The notes beneath the pieces are model-generated. The model was not told where the DNA came from, made no database searches, and saw only the letters and a program-made list of their open reading frames with translations. 5,301 nt of DNA. Origin: Oscillospiraceae bacterium. Lineage in GTDB: Bacteria; Bacillota; Clostridia; Oscillospirales; Oscillospiraceae. Each line of letters begins with the position of its first letter. Position 1 is the stretch's first letter. This document shows, one piece after another, positions 1-5,301 of this stretch. The translations under genes were made by a program, and so were the position numbers. The DNA is taken from contig JAFZAM010000175.1 in NCBI GenBank assembly GCA_017557265.1, forward strand, positions 1 through 5,301, in the 5' to 3' direction.

Positions 1-867
<867 letters not shown>

Positions 868-931
868 GTCAACGCCTCCAAAATGCGGCCGTTTCTGCCG
901 TGACCGTATACGCCGCACATTTTAACAATTT

Positions 932-960
932 ATTATAGCATACCTATCCGCGTTGTTCAA
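932..960 (-). promoter_or_regulatory. SigA-type promoter of metK
   Basis: Read on the minus strand, a perfect -10 box TATAAT (932-937) is preceded by TGC, giving an extended -10. A -35 box TTGAAC (955-960, four of six consensus bases) lies exactly 17 bases upstream. Transcription would start near 925, giving a leader of about 55-60 bases before the metK ATG. Confidence 0.85.
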
Positions 961-964
961 ACCC

Positions 965-977
965 TAATTTGAAATTA
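965..977. repeat. Perfect 13-bp AT-rich palindrome between the divergent genes
   Basis: TAATTT-G-AAATTA is a perfect 6-1-6 inverted repeat. It sits 4 bases upstream of the metK -35 box and about 75 bases before the rhomboid-like gene. It could be a regulator site or simply an AT-rich upstream element that helps RNA polymerase. Short AT-rich palindromes arise easily by chance, so the functional reading is weak. Confidence 0.35.
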
Positions 978-1014
978 TGTTTACAAATGCGATATGGATT
1001 TTCGCCCCGGTTTT

Positions 1015-1026
1015 TGTTATTATAAA
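1015..1026 (+). promoter_or_regulatory. Possible extended -10 promoter of the rhomboid-like gene
   Basis: TGTTATTAT (1015-1023) fits the extended -10 pattern TGnTATnnT, and an overlapping TATAAA occupies 1021-1026. No good -35 box lies 16-18 bases upstream. A TTGAAA at 969-974 has only the poor ATATGG at the right distance. The position suits a short leader ending in the ribosome binding site at 1041-1045. The gene is divergent from metK, so it needs a promoter of its own somewhere in this gap. Confidence 0.45.
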
Positions 1027-1040
1027 CGCAGAAAGCTTCG

Positions 1041-1045
1041 GGAGG
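1041..1045 (+). promoter_or_regulatory. Ribosome binding site that fixes a TTG start
   Basis: GGAGG lies 7 bases before the TTG at 1053-1055. No ATG or GTG in this frame has a comparable site, so this site decides the start of the rhomboid-like gene. Confidence 0.85.
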
Positions 1046-1052
1046 ACCGCAA

Positions 1053-1907
1053 TTGAAAGGCTTTATCGGCGCCGTCGACCGTTTCTGCGCGAAGCACCCG
1101 CGGTTCGGCATCAAAAACTTCATGCTCTACGTCATAATAGGCAACGCGATAGTCTATCTGGTCTCCATGATGGACTCCACGGGGCTATTCTCGGCCTATC
1201 TCGCGCTCTGGCCCGCCGCGATACTGCGCGGCGAGGTCTGGAGGCTCGTGACGTTCGTCTTCGTGCCCGACGCGGGCAATATCATATATCTCGCGCTGTT
1301 TATGTATTTCTACTTCTTCATCGGACGGACGCTCGAGCAGGTATGGGGACGCGGCAAGTTCACGATATACTATCTCTTCGGCATGCTGCTGACGATAGTA
1401 TGCGCGTTTATCCTGCATTTTGCCGGCTTCGAGACGATGATATACGGCGCGAGGTACATCAATCTCTCGATGTTCTTCGCCTTCGCGACGTTCTTCCCCG
1501 AGCACAAGGTCCTGCTTTTCTTCTTCATTCCGATAAAGGTCAAGTGGCTCGCCATCGCCGACGCCGTCTTCTTCGTCGTCGAGATGGTCGTCAACGGCTT
1601 TCCGCTTCTGCTGTTCCCCGTCGCGGCGCTGCTGAACTTTCTGCTCTTCTGCGCGCAGGACCTCGTCGCCTTCCTCCCGCGCAGAACGTACGCGCAGAGG
1701 GCGAGGGTCATAGACTTCGAGAAGGAGCGCGCGAAACGGGCCGGTGCGCAGACACAGTCGGACCCTTACGAGCGCAGATGCGCCGTCTGCGGCAAGTCCG
1801 CCGACGAGCACCCGGAGCTCGAGTTCCGCTACTGCTCGCGCTGCGCGGGGTACCACTGCTTCTGTCAGGATCACATCGACTCGCACATACACTTTACCGA
1901 AGAATGA
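1053..1907 (+). CDS. Rhomboid-fold membrane protein, probably proteolytically inactive, with Cys/His-rich C-terminal tail
   Basis: A 284-residue protein with a rhomboid-like membrane core (about residues 22-205) and a soluble tail. Rhomboids are intramembrane serine proteases. The fold is recognised from GEVWRLVTFVF (60-70), the loop-1 pattern IGRTLEQVWG (90-99), and GARYINLSMFFAFATFFP (132-149) followed by VLLFFFIPIKVKWLA. The last two align without gaps to the usual GASG...FAxxFP...RRVLLFFIPVKAKW region. Active enzymes have GxSG there; here the Ser and Gly positions are Arg134 and Tyr135. No His occurs between residues 152 and 252, so the dyad His is missing as well. The tail has C243-x2-C246, C261-x2-C264, H268, C269, C271, H274, H278 and H280, which looks like a zinc-binding cluster. 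A basic, charged linker (209-229) joins the two parts. The TTG start follows from the ribosome binding site at 1041-1045. It is a single-gene unit with its own terminator. Scaffold, chaperone or substrate-binding roles as in iRhoms and derlins are inference; the substrate is unknown. Confidence 0.8.
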   Translation: MKGFIGAVDRFCAKHPRFGIKNFMLYVIIGNAIVYLVSMMDSTGLFSAYLALWPAAILRGEVWRLVTFVFVPDAGNIIYLALFMYFYFFIGRTLEQVWGRGKFTIYYLFGMLLTIVCAFILHFAGFETMIYGARYINLSMFFAFATFFPEHKVLLFFFIPIKVKWLAIADAVFFVVEMVVNGFPLLLFPVAALLNFLLFCAQDLVAFLPRRTYAQRARVIDFEKERAKRAGAQTQSDPYERRCAVCGKSADEHPELEFRYCSRCAGYHCFCQDHIDSHIHFTEE

Positions 1908-1926
1908 CGCCGAATAAACGCGAAAG

Positions 1927-1958
1927 CTCCCCGGGGAGACCCGGGGAGTTCCTTTTTT
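1927..1958 (+). terminator. Strong intrinsic terminator of the rhomboid-like gene
   Basis: A perfect 9-bp GC-rich stem, CTCCCCGGG (1927-1935) and CCCGGGGAG (1940-1948), has a GAGA loop and is followed by TTCC and six T (1953-1958). It starts 20 bases after the TGA stop. On the minus strand the same hairpin is followed only by CTTTCGCG, so it would be a weak terminator for the converging beta-CASP gene, although no other terminator is visible for that gene. Confidence 0.93.
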
Positions 1959-1964
1959 CCAATT

Positions 1965-3563
1965 CTATCTGTCCCACTTGTCGGCGACGGCGTTGACGTC
2001 CTTGGTAAAGGCCTTGAGGTCGCGGTTTGCCGAGCCGCGGTTTTTCGTGATGACCTCGACGAGCCGCTTTCCGGCGGCGACGAGCGCCTCGAAGACGGGA
2101 TTTTCCTTCGGTTGCTTCGGCTTGGGCTCGATATGCCTGCCCGCAACGGCCACGCGGTCGTTTATCACGTCGAAAACCTCGCCGGGCTCCGGCGCGTGGG
2201 CCTGAAATCCGAGTCCGCGCAGAGTCTCGGCAAAGCCGACGGCGACGTCGTTTTCACCGTGGACGACGAACACGCCCGCGGGCTTCGGGTCTATGGCGCT
2301 CACCCATTTTATGAGCTCCGTCCGGTCGGCGTGGGCCGAGAGGCCCTGTACCGTCTCGATGCGGGCGGCGACGTTTATCTCCTCGCCGAAGAGCTTGACG
2401 GACTTCGCCCCGTCGAGCAGGACGCGCCCGAGCGTCCCCGGCGACTGGAAGCCGACGAACACGACCGTGCTCTCCGGGCGCCACAGGTTGTGCTTGAGGT
2501 GGTGCCTTATGCGGCCGGCGTCGCACATGCCGCTGGCGGATATGATGACCTTCGGGGTCGGGTCGGTGTTGAGCGCTTTCGACTCGTCGAGCGTCCTCGA
2601 GAGGGTCAGCCCGTCGAAGCAGAACATGCACCCTCCGTCTCTGATTATCGCCTCTGCGTCCTCGTCGACGAAGCCGTCGAGATCGCCGGAATAGATGCTC
2701 GTCGCCTCGTTGGCGAGCGGGCTGTCGACGTATACCTTGAAGTCGGGCAGGCTCTTTACGAGCCCGCGGTCCTTTATCTCGCGGATGAAGTATAAAAGCT
2801 CCTGCGTCCTGCCGACGGCGAAGGACGGGATGACGACGTTGCCGCCGCGCGTGAACGTCTCGTCCATGATCCGGGCGAGCTTTTCCGTATAGCTGCTCGG
2901 CGGCTCGTGGTCGCGGTCGCCGTAGGTGCTCTCCATGACGACGTAGTCCGCGCCGCCCTCCACGGTCTGCGGATCGCGCACGATGGGCTGGTCTATATTG
3001 CCGATGTCGCCGGAGAAGACGAGCTTTTTCGTGACGCCGTCCTCCGTCGCCCAGACCTCGACGGAGCTGCTGCCGAGCAGATGCCCCGCGTCGGTGAAGC
3101 GGATGCGCACGCCTTCGAAGACGTCGACGAACTCGCCGTAGGCAAAGCCTCGCACGCCGGCGAGCACGGCGGTCACGTCCTCGGCGGTGTAGAGCGGCTC
3201 GACTGGCGCCTCGCCGCGGCGCTTCGAGCGCGTGCTCTTGTACTCGGCGTCGGACTGCTGGATATGCGCGCTGTCCATGAGCATGATGCCCATGAGCTGG
3301 GCGGTCAGCCGCGTGGCGAATACCGGGCCGCGGTAGCCGAGCTTTCCGAGGAGCGGCACGAGCCCGCTGTGGTCTATATGTGCGTGGGTGACGATGAGCG
3401 CGTCGACGGAGGCAGGGCTGAAATCCAGCCGGTCGTTGGGCATATCGTCGTCGTCCCTGCCCTGCCGCATGCCGCAGTCGACGAGGATATGCTTTCCCGC
3501 CGCCTCAAGCATGAAGCAGCTGCCCGTCACCATTCTCGCCGCGCCGAAAAACGTCAGTTTCAT
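1965..3563 (-). CDS. Beta-CASP metallo-beta-lactamase-fold RNA hydrolase (COG1236/Ysh1-like)
   Basis: A 532-residue cytoplasmic protein of the MBL-fold exonuclease group related to Thermus TTHA0252, archaeal CPSF-like nucleases and eukaryotic CPSF73. These are two-zinc nucleases that act on RNA. All expected ligands are present: HAHIDH (60-65), the GH at 160-161 followed by LLGSSS, Asp186 in FSGDIGN, Glu211 in MESTYGD (motif A), His411 in GLSAHAD (motif B) and His435 in VVHGEND (motif C). IISASGMCDAGR (340-351) and FVGFQSPGTLGR (369-380) are further family hallmarks. The last 55 or so residues form a Lys-rich, probably helical extension. The reading frame stays open for 123 codons upstream, inside the SLH gene, but the ATG at 3561-3563 is chosen because a GGAGG site (complement of 3571-3575) lies 7 bases before it and the family N-terminus (MKLTFFGAARMVTGSCF) begins there. 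It follows the SLH gene after 14 bases, so it is very likely cotranscribed. The exact RNA substrate cannot be told from sequence. It is not RNase J by motif layout. Confidence 0.93.
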   Translation of the reverse strand: MKLTFFGAARMVTGSCFMLEAAGKHILVDCGMRQGRDDDDMPNDRLDFSPASVDALIVTHAHIDHSGLVPLLGKLGYRGPVFATRLTAQLMGIMLMDSAHIQQSDAEYKSTRSKRRGEAPVEPLYTAEDVTAVLAGVRGFAYGEFVDVFEGVRIRFTDAGHLLGSSSVEVWATEDGVTKKLVFSGDIGNIDQPIVRDPQTVEGGADYVVMESTYGDRDHEPPSSYTEKLARIMDETFTRGGNVVIPSFAVGRTQELLYFIREIKDRGLVKSLPDFKVYVDSPLANEATSIYSGDLDGFVDEDAEAIIRDGGCMFCFDGLTLSRTLDESKALNTDPTPKVIISASGMCDAGRIRHHLKHNLWRPESTVVFVGFQSPGTLGRVLLDGAKSVKLFGEEINVAARIETVQGLSAHADRTELIKWVSAIDPKPAGVFVVHGENDVAVGFAETLRGLGFQAHAPEPGEVFDVINDRVAVAGRHIEPKPKQPKENPVFEALVAAGKRLVEVITKNRGSANRDLKAFTKDVNAVADKWDR

Positions 3564-3577
3564 ACTGTTTCCTCCGC

Positions 3578-4672
3578 CTAAGCTCTCCCGGAGAGCCTGA
3601 GCATCCTCTCTATGACGGCGCACATCTGGCCGCGCACCGCCGTATCCAGCGGGCGGAACGCGAAGCCCGCGCCGTCGGCTATGCCGTTTATTATCCCCAT
3701 ACGCTGCGTCCTCGCCACGGCGTCGGCCGACCAGTCGTGGATATCGCCCGCGTCGGTGAATTCGACGGGCTCGTTGGCAGAGGGAGCCGTTATCGAATAC
3801 GAATCCATGAAGCGCACGATGATGAGCGCCATCTGCTCCCTCGTGATGAGGTCGTTGGGCGCGAAGGTCTGCGCGTCGTAGCCGTTGACGATGCCCCGTG
3901 AGGCCGCCCAGGCGACGTACGGACCGTACCAATCGTTGATATTCACGTCGGCAAAGGGCGACGTCTGATAAGAGCCCGCACTTACACCGGCGACTCGGCC
4001 GAGGACCGTCACGAACATCGCGCGGGTCACGGCGTCGTCGGGCGCGAAACGGAAATTGCCGACGCCGTTCATGTATCCGCGCTCGGCCATGAACATTGCC
4101 GAGTCCTTCGCCCAGTGGCCGTCGAGGTCGATGAAGAAGACCGTCGAGGGCGCGTCGCCGCTCGCGGAATACATGTAGTACCCGTCGACGAGGCCGACTG
4201 CGTCTGAATACGCCGTCACGACGACGGAGGAGCCCTCCGCGGCGAAATAGCGCACGCCCGCGTTCAAAACGCAGGCCTCGCCCGTCTCGGAGGCGTCGGA
4301 GAGGTTGATGAGCGAGCCTCTCTCGACCGTCGCGTAAAACGTCCCGTAGGTCGGAACGAAGGACGCGAACTGCGACAGCGTCACCGAGCCGCCCGTATTG
4401 AAGCCGAGCTGCGTGTAGCTGCCCGCGTAGGACGAGCCGGCGGGAGCGACGGGCTCGAGATACGTAAGCTCGTCCATGGCGGCGTCGAGGTCTCCCTCGA
4501 GCTTCACGTCAGCCTTCACGCGGCTGCGCGAGAGCAGATCGGCTACGAAAGTTTCGCGCAGAAAGCTCAGCGAGACGAGCGGATCTCCCGCTCCCCCGCC
4601 GGTCGCCGCGTAGGCGGCCCCGCCGCATATAAGCAGCGCGGCCAGTATTAAAATGGCGATAGCTCGTCTCAC
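3578..4672 (-). CDS. Secreted S-layer homology (SLH) domain protein
   Basis: A 364-residue exported protein. The N-terminus has two Arg, a hydrophobic segment (about 4-20) and a likely signal peptidase I site after AYA (20-22). Cys16 is not in a good lipobox. Residues 28-42, AGDPLVSLSFLRETF, match a start often seen in mature clostridial SLH proteins. The middle part (about 45-175), rich in Gly, Ser and Thr, is an unassigned beta-like domain. Three SLH repeats follow: about 179-229 (FIDLDGHWAKD...TRAMF), 240-289 (FADVNINDWYG...TREQM) and 305-358 (FTDAGDIHDWS...VRGQM). SLH triplets bind pyruvylated secondary cell-wall polymers and anchor proteins to the surface. The third repeat has lost the canonical TR of the TRAE motif. 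The GTG start (4670-4672) is fixed by a GGAGG site (complement of 4679-4683) 6 bases before it and by the signal peptide that begins there. It is the first gene of a likely operon with the beta-CASP gene. No enzymatic domain is recognised, so a structural or envelope role is inferred. Confidence 0.92.
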   Translation of the reverse strand: MRRAIAILILAALLICGGAAYAATGGGAGDPLVSLSFLRETFVADLLSRSRVKADVKLEGDLDAAMDELTYLEPVAPAGSSYAGSYTQLGFNTGGSVTLSQFASFVPTYGTFYATVERGSLINLSDASETGEACVLNAGVRYFAAEGSSVVVTAYSDAVGLVDGYYMYSASGDAPSTVFFIDLDGHWAKDSAMFMAERGYMNGVGNFRFAPDDAVTRAMFVTVLGRVAGVSAGSYQTSPFADVNINDWYGPYVAWAASRGIVNGYDAQTFAPNDLITREQMALIIVRFMDSYSITAPSANEPVEFTDAGDIHDWSADAVARTQRMGIINGIADGAGFAFRPLDTAVRGQMCAVIERMLRLSGRA

Positions 4673-4678
4673 GCGAAA

Positions 4679-4683
4679 CCTCC
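4679..4683 (-). promoter_or_regulatory. Ribosome binding site that fixes the GTG start of the SLH gene
   Basis: On the minus strand GGAGG lies 6 bases before the GTG at 4670-4672. The encoded signal peptide begins immediately at that codon, which supports the choice. Confidence 0.85.
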
Positions 4684-4718
4684 GGAAAAGTCCAGTAAAC
4701 TTATTGTCCTGCGCTTAG

Positions 4719-4747
4719 ATTTTATCACGCGCGCGGGCAAATAGCAA
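4719..4747 (-). promoter_or_regulatory. SigA-type promoter of the SLH/beta-CASP operon
   Basis: On the minus strand, -35 TTGCTA (4742-4747) and -10 TAAAAT (4719-4724) are separated by exactly 17 bases. TGA precedes the -10, making it an extended -10. The leader would be about 40 bases. The -35 matches four of six consensus bases and the -10 five of six. Confidence 0.75.
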
Positions 4748-4752
4748 TCCGT

Positions 4753-4769
4753 TTTTACCGGCGGTAAAA
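4753..4769. promoter_or_regulatory. Perfect 17-bp palindrome, candidate operator
   Basis: TTTTACCG-G-CGGTAAAA is a perfect 8-1-8 inverted repeat. It begins 5 bases upstream of the -35 box of the SLH operon and lies about 85 bases before the divergent ATPase gene. With a one-base centre it cannot form a stable hairpin, so a DNA site for a dimeric regulator is more likely than an RNA structure. I cannot match it to a known regulator with confidence. Confidence 0.6.
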
Positions 4770-4779
4770 CATACCTTTT

Positions 4780-4848
4780 CACTCCCTGAGCGTGGCGCGG
4801 ACGGCGCGCGCGGCATAGTAATGCTTAGCTTTATTATGAAAGGGAGTG
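4780..4848 (+). promoter_or_regulatory. Possible leader structure covering the ATPase ribosome binding site
   Basis: CACTCCCT (4780-4787) is the exact complement of AGGGAGTG (4841-4848), which contains the GGGAG ribosome binding site of the next gene. The 53 bases between hold GC-rich stretches and a small GCAT-AGTA-ATGC inverted repeat. If transcription starts upstream of 4780, the long arm could hide the ribosome binding site. I see no convincing plus-strand promoter in the gap 4673-4853, so where transcription starts is unknown. Confidence 0.3.
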
Positions 4849-4853
4849 CGGCA

Positions 4854-5301
4854 ATGAGCGCCAACTCGGCGTTTTTTCTCGGAGCGAATACCTGCTCCGG
4901 CTTCTATTCGGGCTTCGACGGATTTACGAAGGAAAAGGGCGTGGAAAAGCTATACGTCGTCAAGGGAGGTCCGGGCTGCGGCAAATCGAGCTTCATGCGC
5001 ACCGTCGCCGAGGCGGCGGCGGAAGGCGGGCTCGCGGTAGAGGTCTTTTACTGCTCCGGAGACCCGGATTCGCTCGACGGGGTGTTCCTCCCGGAGCTCG
5101 GGACGGCCTACGTCGACGGCACGGCGCCGCACGTACTGGAGCCGGCCTCCGTCGGCGTTACGGGCAATTACATAAGCTTCGCGGAGTTTTACGACGGCCG
5201 CATCGCGCCGGACGTGGCCCGGGATGTGCTCGAATTGACGAAGCGCTACAAGGAGGCGTACGCCTCGGCGTACAGGGCGCTGGCTGCTTACGGCGCGCTG
5301 A
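4854..5301 (+). CDS. P-loop ATPase of the PRK06851 type, N-terminal 149 residues (cut by the right edge)
   Basis: The open frame runs out of the window. A Walker A motif GGPGCGKSS occupies residues 38-46, after a beta strand KLYVVK (32-37). It is followed by a CSGDPDSLDGVFLPEL segment (67-82) and YVDGTAPHV (86-94). The order FYSGF, LYVVKGGPGxGKS, CSxDxDSLDG, VDGTAPH is typical, from memory, of a conserved firmicute family annotated PRK06851, whose full members are about 370 residues with a duplicated P-loop domain. If so, roughly 40 percent is present here. The biological role of that family is not established. Three in-frame ATGs exist, at 4821, 4836 and 4854. I chose 4854 because AGGGAG (4841-4846) precedes it with about 7-base spacing, while the earlier two lack a site. 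The gene is divergent from the SLH operon. Confidence 0.85.
   Translation, partial: MSANSAFFLGANTCSGFYSGFDGFTKEKGVEKLYVVKGGPGCGKSSFMRTVAEAAAEGGLAVEVFYCSGDPDSLDGVFLPELGTAYVDGTAPHVLEPASVGVTGNYISFAEFYDGRIAPDVARDVLELTKRYKEAYASAYRALAAYGAL

Noticed and set aside
868..931. SAM riboswitch in the metK leader
   Set aside because: The predicted leader is only about 55-60 bases and shows no multi-helix pattern or terminator, so it is too short for a SAM-I type aptamer.
977..1996. 339-codon plus-strand frame overlapping the rhomboid-like gene
   Set aside because: Its translation is Arg-rich and without motifs. It runs through the terminator hairpin and lacks a ribosome binding site, while the frame starting at 1053 gives a coherent membrane protein.
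2112..3581. Plus-strand frames opposite the beta-CASP gene (2112-2795 and 2907-3581)
   Set aside because: They are antisense shadows of a gene with a complete set of zinc-ligand motifs, and their translations show no recognisable domain.
3564..3932. 123-codon upstream extension of the beta-CASP frame
   Set aside because: It lies inside the SLH gene in another frame, has Arg-rich low-complexity composition, and the family N-terminus with a ribosome binding site begins at 3563.
4625..4627. Cys16 of the SLH protein as a lipoprotein attachment site
   Set aside because: The preceding residues are Leu-Leu-Ile, and Ile at -1 does not fit the lipobox, which needs Gly, Ala or Ser. A signal peptidase I site after Ala22 fits better.
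4832..4837. TATTAT as a -10 box for the ATPase gene
   Set aside because: It lies only 5 bases before the ribosome binding site, and the position 17 bases upstream is GC-rich (CGCGGC), with no -35 likeness.

Overview
The window looks like chromosomal DNA from a GC-rich member of the Firmicutes, most likely an uncultivated or gut-type Clostridia. The reasons are strong GGAGG ribosome binding sites before nearly every gene, TTG and GTG starts, a secreted triple-SLH protein of clostridial type, a beta-CASP metallo-hydrolase of the size usual in Clostridia, and the start of a PRK06851-type P-loop ATPase. This is inferred from gene content and signals; no rRNA or other taxonomic marker is present.

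Layout from left to right: (1) 1-867, minus strand: the first 289 codons of metK (S-adenosylmethionine synthetase), running off the left edge, with a clear SigA-type promoter at 932-960. (2) 868-1052: a divergent intergenic region. (3) 1053-1907, plus strand: a rhomboid-fold membrane protein with a TTG start. It appears to have lost both catalytic residues and ends in a Cys/His-rich, probably zinc-binding tail. A strong intrinsic terminator follows at 1927-1958. (4) 1965-3563 and 3578-4672, both minus strand: a two-gene unit transcribed right to left. The first gene is a secreted SLH-domain protein with a GTG start; 14 bases after its stop comes a cytoplasmic beta-CASP metallo-beta-lactamase-fold nuclease. 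Its promoter is at 4719-4747, with a perfect 17-bp palindrome just upstream. (5) 4673-4853: a second divergent intergenic region. (6) 4854 to the right edge, plus strand: the N-terminal 149 codons of a P-loop ATPase.

The genes do not form one obvious pathway. metK is housekeeping. The rhomboid-like protein is a single-gene unit bounded by its own terminator. The SLH and beta-CASP genes are very probably cotranscribed although their products act on opposite sides of the membrane. I see no mobile element, CRISPR array, tRNA or rRNA. The points most worth a second look are the rhomboid pseudoprotease with its metal-binding tail, the palindrome at the SLH-operon promoter, and a possible leader structure that would cover the ATPase ribosome binding site.
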